Made by a program: the position numbers and the translations under genes. The notes under the pieces are model-generated. The model was not told where the DNA came from. It searched no databases and was given only the letters and a program-made list of their open reading frames with translations. A DNA stretch of 64,000 bases from Pardosa pseudoannulata (Eukaryota > Arthropoda > Arachnida > Araneae > Lycosidae): NCBI GenBank assembly GCA_032207245.1, contig CM063510.1, positions 48,159,625-48,223,624 on the forward strand. Direction: 5' to 3'. This document shows, in pieces, positions 11,240 to 21,699 of this stretch (position 1 is its first letter; each line of letters opens with the position of its first letter).

Positions 11240-12110
11240 ATGCGTAAGTATAGTATCAACGCTCATCAAGAATAAAATAGCGTTATAGGGCTAAATAAAT
11301 TTTCATACCGTGGACGAGCAAATGTAACAACTTTCGAAAAGAAGAGAATAGTGATCTAGGGTTAAATAAATTTTCATACCGTGGACGAGCAAATGTAACA
11401 ATTTTCGAAAAGAAGATAATAGCGTTCTAGGGTTAAATAATTTTTTATACCGTGGACGAACAAATGTAACAACTTTCGAAAAGAAGAGAATAGTGATCTA
11501 GGGTTAAATAAATTTTCATACCGTGGACGAGCAAATGTAACAATTTTCGAAAAGAAGATAATAGCGTTCTAGGGTTAAATAATTTTTTATACCGTGGACG
11601 AACAAATGTAACAACTTTCGAAAAGAAGGGAATAGTGATCTAGGGTTAAATAAATTTTCATACCGTGGACGAGCAAATGTAACAATTTTCGAAAAGAAGA
11701 TAATAGCGTTCTAGGGTTAAATAAATTTTCATACCGTGGACGAGCAAATGTAACAATTTTCGAAAAGAAGATAATAGCGTTCTAGGGTTAAATAATTTTT
11801 TATACCGTGGACGAACAAATGTAACAACTTTCGAAAAGAAGGGAATAGTGTTCTAGGTTAAATAAATTTTCATACCGTAAACGCGTAGACATAAAAATAT
11901 TAATAACTTTCGACAAAAATAGAATAGCATTCAAGATTTAATTTTTATACCGTGCAAGAGCAGACGTAAGAATAGTTTAAAAGTTCATAAAAGGAATAGA
12001 ATAGCATTCTTGTCTAAATAAATTTTTATACCGTGAACAATAATAAAAACTTTCGGAGAGAACAGAATAGCGTTCTCAGGTTAAATAAATTTTCATACTG
12101 TGGTTGAGCA
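11240..12110 (+). repeat. Satellite array 2, 71 bp units with 142 bp higher-order pattern
   Basis: About a dozen units of 71 bp carry CCGTGGACGAGCAAATGTAA, TTTCGAAAAGAAG and CTAGGGTTAAATAA. In the central part units alternate between a form with GTGATCTAGG and ACTTTCG and a form with GCGTTCTAGG and ATTTTCG, giving a 142 bp higher-order repeat. Outer units are more diverged. Units are homologous to array 1 and in the same orientation. Confidence 0.92.
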
Positions 12111-12815
12111 TCCTGATGGCTTCGAATTATACCTGAATAAAAATTAAACTTCCTGAAACGTATTAAAATATTAGACTGTATGAAAATTGCACTTATTTAG
12201 CAAATAATTGGAAGATTATTTTACAAAGAAGGAAAGTGTCCATTAGCTGATTCAGTCTTTATCAGGCTACTAGTTGCTAGTTTGCTTAGGGAAAGAACAT
12301 TCATTACTAAAAGGCCGCTTAGATGACAATCAGGAGATCTAACATATGTATTAGATCATGAAAGTAAAAAAGTTATTCAATATTCAGGATTTCCCATACA
12401 GGAAAAAGCTTGTGTAAAAAATAAAAAAAGATTCTTAACGTGACCATTTTATTTTCATTCTACTGAGAGATCAAATATCTGTTGACAGAAGACAAAAGGA
12501 AATTAGGAGGGTTGCACAAAATTGCTTATTAACATGGAAGACATTAGGGAATCTCTCCAAATATATATATATAATTTTGAATGCGTTTGTGACAATCTAC
12601 CTCCTCATTTCAAAACCCAGTTAAAGCTATACTCATCCTCGTGTGCGGATTAGCTATAGAAAATCCATTTTGTTATCTCAGAACGGGCCCTCTACCCTAA
12701 GGGGTGTAAAGTGTTCGTAACGAAAAGCTTAAGAACGTTTACGCAGAAAATGATTTAACTTATTTCTAAATTTTGTACAGAACTTTTAATTAGGGTAGCT
12801 TATTTTATGTAATTT
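12111..12815. other. No recognisable feature between satellite and SINE
   Basis: AT-rich DNA with no coherent frame or repeat recognised. Confidence 0.45.
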
Positions 12816-12820
12816 CTAAT

Positions 12821-13078
12821 TGCTCAGTCGGCAAAGGCAGCAATCTCGGAACCGGAGGGTTGCGGGTTCTAAGCTCGAGCCGGTCAAAGATCCACCGTGA
12901 TCATTAATGGCGGCTGTGGTATGTAAAATAGGTTCGTGTTCGCAACGTCCTCCAAGTTTTAAAACGGTACCTCTGGAGGTGGCAGGCCAAGCCTGCTTGG
13001 TACCTGCTTCTAAATTATGAGGGCCCATTTAGTTTGTATTGTCATGAGGAGTAACGTTGGTTACCTATGTAGATTTCC
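12821..13078 (+). mobile_element. tRNA-derived SINE, family B (tail type I)
   Basis: Plus strand: TGCTCAGTCGGCAAAGGCAG (box A region), GGGTTGCGGGTTC (box B), then TTAATGGCGGCTG, GTCCTCCAAGTTTTAAAAC, GGAGGTGGCAGGCCAAGCC and TTACCTATGTAGATTTCC. Same family as 2940-3301. Confidence 0.82.
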
Positions 13079-13164
13079 TATATCAAAATGATCAGCCTTG
13101 TATGGCGGAATATTTAACAGGAAGCTACTTATTAAAAAAAAGTTTTGTTTGAATAACTGAATAT

Positions 13165-13345
13165 TTTTTTTCTCAATGTAACTAGCAATACAGACACATA
13201 TCTATATGCCAAACATGGCTGAGAAGCTGTTATTCATTTAGCACCACACGATGAGCACATGTAGCTTAAGGAAAACTACTGATGCACGTAACATTGTCCC
13301 AGCTGGGTCCTCGTAATTTAGAAGCAAGGACCAAGCAGAACTAAT
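13165..13345 (-). mobile_element. 3' part of a family-B SINE, inverted to the preceding copy
   Basis: On the minus strand it shows the family-B 3' half (TTCTAAATTACGAGG, TAAGCTACATGTGCTC, CAGCTTCTCAGCCATG, ATATCTGTGTC). It ends at the satellite unit of the right arm. Confidence 0.75.
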
Positions 13346-13365
13346 CTAAGATTATTTAGGGTATG

Positions 13366-13782
13366 AAAATTTATTAAACTTTACAACGCTGTTCTGTTCT
13401 TGCCGAACGTTACTGTTACTGCTCGTTTACTGTATGAAAATTTATTTATGTACATATTTTCACCCTATAAGTCCTGGAGACGAGATGCTAAAATAAACTC
13501 ACATTTTTATTCTCGAATTTTCAATTTTTTATTTTCTGTCCATCGACGCACCACAGCCAATATGGATACCTTTTTCTTATTTGTGCTGGGTTAAAATGCC
13601 CATTACATACACACACTGTAAATTTCTTTGACTTTTTGTTTTCAAGAATTCTTTTGTGTGTCTGTTCTCAAGTATGGTAATACATATTTTTCACACTATC
13701 TATGCAAATAAAATTCCAAGAACAAAGTGTGCAATAGTTCACAAGTTTGTGTAATTTACGGTTGTCATTTACGTGATCTAAG
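13366..13782 (-). repeat. Right inverted arm of the composite
   Basis: Reverse complement matches 8048-8458 almost throughout, including one satellite unit at its inner end (AATTTATT...GCTCGTTTACTGTATG). Outside the arm, 13784-13805 (AAGAATAGTGTTCTAGAATT) itself resembles a plus-orientation satellite unit. Confidence 0.9.
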
Positions 13783-14129
13783 AATAGTGTTCTAGAATTA
13801 AAACAAGTACTGTCTAAGTTTTCTAATCTTTTCTAAGTTGTAAATTTTTAAATTTACTTTTCAAATCCATGGACATTTCTGAACTATTTAAAACAACCTC
13901 CATTTACATGTTTGAATTAGAACTTGTAAAACTATACAATATTGCCTTTAATATCATAGATTTTAAAGAAACTATAAAAGCATTAAATGTGAATTACTCT
14001 GAAAATGGTGTTTTTTCATCTTACACTTGTAATAAAAAAGTACTTCTCATGGTAACTTCAAATTTTCCCTGTAAATAAATTACAGACCTACATTAAAACA
14101 ATCTACTTTTTTCGATGTTGTTTATTTCA

Positions 14130-14770
14130 TTAACCCCTTGAAATACAAATAAAATATGCATCGACGCTTCCAAAGGAGACCATTTATTTTGGCTTGCCTG
14201 GCGCACCAGTGAACACTCATGGACAAGCTCAGAATCTTCACTGCTCGAAATGGGTCTTGCACGTTTACGTATCCGTTGTCGAACAAAGGTAGCTTGACTC
14301 GAATTTGAAGAATCCCTCAAATATTCCACATTACAAACACCTTGACGACCATTTTCAGCTGCATTCTCATAACCAGAATAGCCTAATGTACTTTCATCGT
14401 CACTGTCCTATAATGCATCCAACCCAGACATTTGGAAGGACTACTTCTGAATTTTACTTTACTCAAATATGTACTGTGACGTTCGATGGGCAAGACCACT
14501 GCTATACTTATTACCGCACTCATTGCGATACTTTTCGTTTACTTGCTTGTTGATGCGATTTCATTTATCGGAGCTGTTGTGGAGGAGGGGGTGGGGATGC
14601 ACCTGTAAGAATGTGAACAAAATACCATCGATGCACGACCGAAAGAATCCAATAATATACCGTCCGGCGTTTGCCAAAAATAGTGCTCGACGAGCGAGAG
14701 TCGTCAAAGTCTACAACGCCACATGAAATGCTCGACGAGTCAGAGCCGTCATTGTATGTCAAGGGGTTAA
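14130..14770 (-). mobile_element. TTAA-flanked piggyBac-like element with residual coding (PB2)
   Basis: TTAA at 14130-14133 and 14767-14770 with inverted tips CCCCTTGAAATAC and, from the right, CCCCTTGACATAC. The 633 bp body reads on the minus strand through short frames rich in acidic residues and serines (DSDDES, SSSEDSEL) and basic RKRARP. This is the composition expected of a piggyBac transposase N-terminus. The DDD catalytic core is missing, so it looks like an internally deleted derivative. Confidence 0.72.
14144..14430 (-). pseudogene. Remnant of piggyBac-like transposase N-terminal region
   Basis: Minus-strand translation gives LDAL, a stop, then DSDDESTLGYSGYENAAENG, and further on RQRIRKRARPISSSEDSEL. 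The acidic, serine-rich, low-complexity character and position inside a TTAA/CCCC-tipped element support a transposase N-terminus. It is interrupted by stops and ends at the right-hand tip without any catalytic domain. Identity is inferred from context, since the N-terminus is poorly conserved in this family. Confidence 0.45.
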
Positions 14771-14773
14771 TGG

Positions 14774-15006
14774 TGTCCCATTAAAATGCATTGTACATTT
14801 CAAGTCTTAAAATCTCCGCTTAATCACTATTTTGGAGTTTATCTTAAAACCATAACGTCGTAGAACTGATTTCAAACGAGAAATAGATGAAACAGAAATT
14901 GGGACTAAGGTACTGTGTCCCCTTAAGTTAGAGCGTTATTGAAATGCTCTAGTTTAGAGGGGCATAGTACCTTTCAAGTCTTAAAATATTCACTTAATCA
15001 CTATTT
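14774..15006 (+). repeat. Short tandem duplication enclosing a hairpin
   Basis: TTTCAAGTCTTAAAATCTCC...CTTAATCACTATTTTGG (14797-14835) recurs as TTTCAAGTCTTAAAATATTC...CTTAATCACTATTTAAG (14971-15006). Between them, 14907-14974 is an imperfect palindrome with arms AAGGTACTGTG and its complement. Confidence 0.65.
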
Positions 15007-15484
15007 AAGCATTTACAATATTCGAGACAAAATTTTTAAGCATTATTTCGGCTGCTTTAAAAACTCAATCCTCCAGCGTAATATTTCTGATACTTTTTTA
15101 AAAATATAAATAGCTGGAGAGTGTGACCTAATAATTATCATTTACAAAAAAGCAAAAATCGTAAATGAAACTCACTTTATGTTGTTGTACGGCTGTTCAC
15201 AGTGTGTAAAAAAATTTTTAAAAATTTAAATAAGCTCTCACTTTTCACATTATATAAGAAGTTCTTATTTTTTAGAAATAGAGTAAATTCAGCAAAACTA
15301 ATTAAATATAGAAAACAAACTGGAAATACCATGTATTTACTATAATTATTTAAAAAGATATAATAAGGTGAAAATAAGAAAAAAAATCTTCTATTTGCAT
15401 TGCTGAAAGGTGATGTGTCCCTTACAACACTACAGTGTTCAACATTTTACAAACGCCAAGCACATTTTAATGTTTATTATATAT
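15007..15484. other. No recognisable feature
   Basis: AT-rich DNA up to the next element. Confidence 0.45.
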
Positions 15485-16227
15485 GCTAAGGTAAAAGTAA
15501 TAAATTCGGTGATTATATAAAATTACCGGTAATTATACATAATCACCACTAAATTTGGTAAATATGATAAATTATTTCATACTTATCAAATTTACCGGTT
15601 AGATTATAAAATAACGAACTCATAATGGGGAAGGTAATAAATTCGGATTTTTTAGTGGAAACAAACCAAACCCATATTCTATAGAGAAAAAAATCATTTA
15701 TTTGCATTTACGTGTAAGTTTACTTCTTTAGACGTATTAGACTGTTTTAGAATTACAAAGCTTACGAGATTTTTTACATTTGCACTTATCACCATAATCA
15801 CCACTAAATTTGGTAAATATCCAACTTATAATGGTAAATGGGATAAATATCATGACTTATTAGGCCAGTAGAAGAGTGCTGGTTTTTTTGTTTTTTTTTT
15901 AAGTAGTAGTTACTACTCAGAAAGATATTTTTGGTTGGTCAATATGGCTTAAGAGACGACGAATTACAATATTTTATATTTTACAATTAAAAAGTCAATA
16001 AATGGTTGTTTTAGGTCACGTACATTTATTTAGACTGAACGAAATTTGAATAAGGCCTAGACAGGTGTTGTGAAATGAAAAAAATGAAAAAGCAATTTAC
16101 ATGAGGTTGTACATAAAAAAAACTGCAGTTACATATAAAAAACAAACTAAGCCCATATTCTAGAAAAAAAAAATTTTTTTCAAATAACGTTAAATGCTAT
16201 TGCTACGAATTACTAAATATTTTAAGT

Positions 16228-16421
16228 TTACTTATTTAAGCATATTAGACTATTATGACATTTAGAATTACAAAGTTTGCCAGATTTTTTACATTTGCAC
16301 TTATTAGACTGGCATTGTCCCTTACAAACACATCGCTGATATCCTTGACCTCCAGATAAAGATGTCTTTCGAAAGCATTCTCGAAGTGATATTGCTAGAT
16401 TTGTTACATCTGATAATCTTC
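16228..16421 (-). pseudogene. Cys-rich C-terminal remnant of KRBA2-like transposon protein
   Basis: The minus-strand frame ends at stop 16228-16230. It contains SLRECFRKTSLSGGQGYQ followed by CVCKGQCQSNKCKCKK and LCNSKCHNSLICLNK. The tight pattern C-x-C-x3-C-x4-C-x-C-x6-C-x3-C-H is what I recall at the end of arthropod KRAB-A-domain-containing-protein-2-like (integrase-type) element proteins. It is probably zinc-binding. The upstream integrase core is absent. A decayed second copy of the KKS-KLCNSK segment is at 15716-15790. Family name is from memory and would need a profile search. Confidence 0.6.
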
Positions 16422-16529
16422 TGAAGTCTCTGATAATCTTCCAGTTTTTTTCCTATTCTTCACTTTTTTTAACAAATCATCATATCTTTTTTTCGTCAGA
16501 AAATCACTGTTTGTTTTCTTAGTATCCAT
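16404..16529 (-). pseudogene. N-terminal remnant of transposase
   Basis: A 41-codon frame starts at ATG 16529 (MDTKKTNSDFLTKKRYDD...) and stops at 16404. The basic, helix-like start is compatible with the N-terminus of KRBA2-like element proteins. The frame runs into an 11 bp repeat (AGATTATCAGA) at which it slips out of phase with the downstream C-terminal frame, consistent with a deletion through microhomology. Function cannot be assigned from this piece alone. Confidence 0.5.
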
Positions 16530-17097
16530 TATATTAACTAATTTGGAATTAAAATGCTCAAGCATACCAGCCATTATTCAATGTTTTTATTTTTACTAAA
16601 GGGTAGCGAAAAAAACATCAAGCTTTGCATAAACTTAACGAATTTTCGTAAAGAGGGACTTTTATTACCTCCCCCATTATGAGTTGGGGATTTTATAAAC
16701 TAACCGGTAAATTTCATAAATGTGAAATAATTTATCATATTTACAAAATGTAATGGTGATTATGTATAATCACCCATAATTTTATATAATCACTGATTTA
16801 TCATTTTTACCGTAACATATATATCTCACATTTTCATTATTTTAACATTAGAGGCTTTTTTATCAAAACTATAATTTTCACCGTACGGTTAATCTATGTA
16901 ATCTATCTGCTTGAAAATTTTGCATGTTTGAATATGTTTATTATCTTTAGAAATAATTAATATTTTGAGGAATTTTAATATTTTCAATATTTTTAAATGA
17001 AATTAAAAATGGTATATATATCTAGTTTTTAATTTAAAATTATTTTTAAAATAGTTTTTGGTGCTAAATTTATAGTGTAACTAATTCATTTTGACTC

Positions 17098-17480
17098 TGG
17101 CTGTTTTCGAAAGAAAAATACTTCGCAGCATTTTAGGAGGTTTGAATGCAATGACACCTGGATAAGAAGAACAAATTTCGAAATCTATAAGATTTTTAAG
17201 GATACAGACATAATAAAATTCAATTCTATTTAACGTTTGAAATGGGCAGGACACGTGATTAGAATGAATGACGACCGAACTACCAAGAGGATCTTCGAGG
17301 CCAAACCATTGGGAGTTCGTAAAAGGGAAAGACCAAGAATTCGGTGGATTGACTGCCTTGAAATAGACTTAAAGATCCTAAAAATCAAAAACTGGAAGAG
17401 TCTATCCAAGAAAAGAGACGCCTGGAACTCGATTCTGTGGAAGGCCATGGCCCACCCTGGGCTGAAGCGCCATTGAAGAA
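17098..17480 (+). pseudogene. C-terminal end of an RTE/'craniofacial-development-2-like' LINE reverse transcriptase
   Basis: The plus strand reads LAVFERKILRSILGG, then after frame changes IYKIFKDTDIIKF and RLKWAGHVIRM-DDRTTKRIF. It continues through RPRIRWIDCLEIDLK and WNSILWKAMAHPGL and ends at a stop. This is the conserved tail domain found after the RT in many arthropod LINE polyproteins. The copy is 5'-truncated, has lost the RT core and carries stops upstream of 17237. It ends with a (GAA)n tail at 17476-17490, a common 3' signature for such LINEs. Confidence 0.75.
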
Positions 17481-17602
17481 GAAGAAGAAAAATTAATTCA
17501 TTTTATACAGCTTCTAATCAATTTAATATAAAATTAAGATTTATAAGCTAATTAGAATGTGAAATACTTTACTAATGGCAAATGATGCCTCAAATTCTTT
17601 TT

Positions 17603-17830
17603 TTAACCTTTAATTTGGCTAAGTCTGGCCGCTACACCGGACATGTATATTTATAACTACTATATAACATAATTGTCAGTGTTCGCCACAGCGGACATTA
17701 ATTATCTCAAAAATGGAAAATGATATATTTTTTTGTTTATTTTACAGAGATCCTAATGTCTATACAGACATGGGAAAATAACAGAAATTAAAAAATATTT
17801 GAAAAAACATCTTGTCAAATTAAGGGTTAA
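17603..17830 (+). mobile_element. TTAA-flanked piggyBac-like MITE (PB3, copy a)
   Basis: TTAA at both ends with tips (C)CCTTTAATTTGG and CAAATTAAGGG. The 220 bp body has GTCCGCTGTGGCGAACACTGA-type sequence. The reverse complement of the whole copy is at 18017-18244 with over 90% identity. Confidence 0.82.
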
Positions 17831-18016
17831 GGCGTCTCAATGGTTTTAAACTACTATGCAGCAGTGTAAATGTGTTCTTATTTCGACTACTAATAACTTA
17901 ATATAATATTATTACAATTAAAAAAATTTACCTGTTTTAATAATGATTTCAAACTTATTATTTTCAATTAATATTTATTTATAAATAAAACATATATGAT
18001 ATTTAACAGAACAAAA

Positions 18017-18244
18017 TTAACCCTTAATTTGACAAGATGTTTTTTGAAATATTTTTTAATTTCTGTTATTTTCCCATGTCTGTATAGACATTAGGATCTC
18101 TGTAAAATAAACAAAAAAATATATCATTTTCCATTTTTGAGATAATTAATGTCCGCTGGGGCGAACACTGACAATTATGTTATATAGTAGTTATAAATAT
18201 ACATGTCCGGTATAGCGACCAGACTTAGCCAAATTAAGGGTTAA
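18017..18244 (-). mobile_element. TTAA-flanked piggyBac-like MITE (PB3, copy b, inverted)
   Basis: TTAA at 18017-18020 and 18241-18244, tips CCCTTAATTTG and CAAATTAAGGG. It is the inverted partner of copy a, separated by about 186 bp, so the pair can form a large hairpin. Confidence 0.85.
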
Positions 18245-19584
18245 CGGAACAAGGACTGGAGGATTAATGGAAGACCCTTCATATTCTCTTATTCAGTAGA
18301 AATACAATAATCGCATACGGGCAAAACCTTTCCTGTTCAAAACTCTCCTAATCGTCTGCCCACGAGCCTTCTTTTGTCTACAATCATTCTTTTGTTATAA
18401 TCTTTTTCTTCTGGCAAGGGCAATAATAATAATAGGATCAGCTTTGTAATAAAATGCATGTCGGGCCAAATTTTTATCTCTTCATCATGCTTTTCAAGGA
18501 AATATAGCGTGACTATGATTCGCCTTCGTCTTGACTGCACGCGCTTTCTTCAGGTAGTTAATAAGGCGAATTTGCTCATGAACATGAAATAAAATGACTG
18601 TAATGATTATTCTAATTTTCCAATGTATTGGTACTATCATTTTCATTGTCATTTTTGTACAACGAACATCTTGCATTTCACATTTGCTCCTTGAAATAAC
18701 TTTGTTGTTGTCGTTGTTGTTGTTGTTAGCTAATTCAGAATTGTTGTTGCTGAATCCCAGATTTCCAGCTTTGCTAGATACTCTACATAAATCCAAAAAT
18801 ACACAAAAAGTCCAGAGGCAAGATCCCGGAGGACCTCTTCCGGTTAAAAATCCAAGCAAACTAAAATATGGGCCGGGGTCACCTTGTCAGTCCCACACCG
18901 ATGGCACTGTAACGTCACAGCTCTAAAATAGGTAACTTTGGTAACGTTGTGGTCGAGCAGGATTCTTCAAAGGCCTCATGAGGATAACATCATCGAACGC
19001 AAGCGAGATGGAGAAGAAAAAAAAAAGATTTATTCTGGTATATACAAATATTTACATCATGTACATCCTCGCCCGCCGAACAACAACTCTCGGCGTCTTC
19101 TCTCTCACCAAACGACGCTTGGCCCTCGTGACGTCACTCGAAATCCCCCCATCCCTATCTCTGTCTTTTCTAGAGGAGAGGTTAGAGAGGAGAGAATGGA
19201 GGCATGGGGACCCCCCAGATAGCAAAGAACACATTCGACTGACGTCAGAGTGAGCCGTAATACACAAACAAATACATATTAAAAGTTTCCAGTAGCGTGA
19301 TGCTACAGCACTCAGGAAGTCTTCTGTCCCTGCCTAATAGTTGAAATAACTTTAAAACATAGTTTTTGTGCTCACATTCGGGTTTTATTCTTTTTATCAT
19401 GTTTTTGTTGTTGTTTCTTATTTACCCCCCCCCTGGTGTAGGAAAACCTACATCAGGTCCAATAGACATCGTCGCAATATGCAACAGGTCCATGGCTAAG
19501 GGTAACATGTACATAAGGGTACTCTGAGGAACAACGAAGACTGAAGACTAACTCAAAATCAAGAATGGTTCTCGGTATTTAGAT
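18245..19584. other. No confirmed gene; mixed-composition DNA with (GTT)n
   Basis: A (GTT)n tract lies near 18698-18728. Overlapping open frames on both strands at 18494-18926 and 18938-19267 owe their length to higher GC and simple sequence; none shows a domain I recognise. The block 18900-19260 contains several GACGTCA motifs and could be a fragment of an unidentified element. Confidence 0.4.
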
Positions 19585-19684
19585 GTCGAAAGATGGCCGA
19601 ATGGTTAAGGAGCTGATCTTCCGTTCCGGAGTTCGTAGGTTCGAATCTGACAATGGTATGGATGTTCGTAGCCGTTCAGAATTA
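19585..19684 (+). mobile_element. tRNA-derived SINE, family A (3'-truncated)
   Basis: GATGGCCGAATGGTTAAGG (box A) and TAGGTTCGAATCTGA (box B), then GGATGTTCGTAGCCGTTCAG. The body stops before the usual TTTAAGCAG block. Confidence 0.82.
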
Positions 19685-19711
19685 AACCAAAGCTCTTGAT
19701 TTATAAGCAAA

Positions 19712-19853
19712 AACCAAACAGAAGACTCCCAGGTTTGGCATGCCACCTCCATACGTATCCTTTGAGGACGTTCCCACTCGAGCTTCGATTTTGCTACCCT
19801 TCGCTTACGAGATCGCTGCTTTTAGCCGACTGATTTACTGAGGCTCTTGATAT
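19712..19853 (-). mobile_element. tRNA-derived SINE, family B (partial)
   Basis: On the minus strand it shows a box A/B head (CGGCTAAAAGCAGCGATCTC, GTAAGCGAAGGGTAGC) followed by GGAACGTCCTCAAAGGATAC and GGAGGTGGCATGCCAAACC. It is internally shortened compared with 12821-13078. It sits 28 bp from a family-A SINE in opposite orientation. Confidence 0.7.
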
Positions 19854-21695
19854 CCGGCTAGATTCATCATTCAGCGCAAGGATAACTGAACCACGATAGA
19901 ATCCACGCAATTTATAATTAAAACAAACATCACACTGATTAAAATAAATATAAGGTTATATCATTGATTTATCGATTATTATTGATAGAATTATTTATGG
20001 TGTATAATTGCAAATATTTAACTATTCTATTGTTAATTTATAAATAATAATAAAAATTATTAATAACTTGCTTTAAATTTACACCCGAAAAATTCGTTAT
20101 ATATTATATACACAGAGTGTATACATTTGGAGAATTTTCCAATCTATCACATGGTAAAATTTTCTCAATGAAATTTTGAAATGCCCACTGCCTTGAAGTA
20201 AAGACATTTTCGCCCATAGGTCAACATGGATTTTGTGGAATCCAATATGGGTGGTACTTAGCCAACTAAAAAATTTGTAAATAAGAAAAATAAAAATTTT
20301 ACTTCCCAAAATTACAATTTTTAGATTCGTTCTCTTTAAACTGATGAATAATTCTGGTAGCAATACGCAGACGCTCACCCGGGGAAGGGAGGGAGGTTAA
20401 GTGGTTATGAGCCTCCCCCCCCATCCCTTCAAATCCAAAAGCGAAATGTTTAACATTACAAAAGATGAAAGCTTATTTGAGAAATAATTTCAAAACAAAT
20501 ACTACTTTGAAGCTTTATTAAATGATCCCAGAAATATTGAAGTTAACATAAACGAAGTAATCGAAGAATTGGCCAAAAATAGATAAAATAAAAAAGATGC
20601 AATTTTAATTTATAATTTTTTATAAATAGTATTTAAATTTTTCTTAGCTTTAGAACTCTTATGTGTTTATTTCAATAAAACCTGTGATGTAAAAATGATT
20701 AATAAAATACATAATGAAAGTAGAATTTAATCTTCAGTTACATTTTATATATCTTACAATTTAGTGTGGTATATTCGGGTTTCCGAAGACGCGTTCGTTT
20801 GTTCAACCCCCAAAAAGCTAAAATCCTGCCTGAACACCGGCTAAAGTTTGTATACTCTCCATTTCTTTTTGAAAATTATTGACATTTACTCCAACTTAAA
20901 TCTGTGAAAGTAGATTTTTTCCACCTTTAGAGACCAATATAAATACTATAAATAAACTAGATATTCAAGACGTATTAAAGTTTACAAAATTTATAGCACT
21001 TGTCGAGCAAATTCAAGCTCAGTCCTCAGATTTATAACTTATTAATCATTAATATTTAATAATCAGTGCTTAACAAAAAATACCACCCCTAAAATTTTCT
21101 AAAACCCTTTACTTTTTGTTATAGTTATGAAATATAACGGATGGAAAAAAATCGAGAACCGTTTTAAAAATGTTAAAAGAATAGCGATAAAAAAAGGTCA
21201 AAAACCTCGTTTTCTTCGATGAAACATCCAGGTTAGCTGAAACTCTTCATTATGTATGCCTATCTCTTTGGAGACAACGTTGTTCATTACCTTTTTTCCA
21301 TAATTACCTATGAACTGTCGGGGTTATTTAACTCTAACCACATTAACATAAATTTCTTATTGGTATCACTTTCTTGGACAAGAAAATTGTAGGACATTTA
21401 CTCCTGAAACCTGATGTTTATCGCCAAATTCATCTGGAATCTCCCAAGAGTAATATTACAAGAGCCTTTGTCATTCTTTACGCAGGATGATGGTAATTGC
21501 ATATGACGCAATTCAATAGTGGATTTTTTTGCACGATAAGGGAAAGTGCTCAGTTTGTCTTACAAAAATAAAACGAAACTTTTTGTTTCTTGTCCTACAA
21601 TTTGTTGAACCTTTTCAGAACAATGTCTCTCACGATTATCGAGTTCTGAAGATCACTGAGGCTATCATTAAAGGTGAACGCTTGATTTGGACTTA
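19854..21695. other. No recognisable feature
   Basis: AT-rich DNA with a short C-rich/G-rich patch near 20376-20430. No supported exon or element. Confidence 0.5.
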
Positions 21696-21699
21696 TATT

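Larger units (their letters stand above)
8048..13782. mobile_element. Foldback-like composite with ~410 bp inverted arms and subterminal satellite
   Basis: The outer 410 bp on the left (8048-8458) recurs inverted at 13366-13782 with roughly 90% identity, both beginning ATCACGTAAATGACAACC at the outer tip. The inner end of each arm runs into a 75-80 bp satellite unit, and the interior carries two satellite arrays. Long inverted repeats containing short tandem repeats recall Foldback-type DNA elements. The interior holds no recognisable transposase and has a SINE pair nested near the right arm. No convincing target duplication is visible, so a segmental inversion remains possible. Confidence 0.6.
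15485..16816 (-). mobile_element. Internally deleted long-TIR transposon, KRAB-A-domain-protein-2-like cargo remnants
   Basis: Inverted ends of ~155 bp: 15485-15643 matches the reverse complement of 16660-16816 with GTGATTATATAAAATTA, GATAAATTATTTCA, AAATTTACCGGTTAG and AACTCATAATGGGG blocks. Flanks carry ATAT on both sides, a possible short target duplication in AT-rich DNA. The minus strand retains the start and the Cys-rich end of a transposase/integrase-like protein, with the catalytic middle deleted. An internal direct repeat (15655-15795 versus 16140-16310) duplicates part of the C-terminal coding region. Confidence 0.7.

Noticed and set aside
11240..12110. Regular 71 bp repeats as a CRISPR array
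   Set aside because: There are no unique spacers; the whole unit repeats, and the genome is animal. It is a satellite.
18494..18926. Overlapping 110-121 codon frames on both strands
   Set aside because: They coincide with a (GTT)n tract and show no domain. Long frames on both strands at once point to composition rather than coding.
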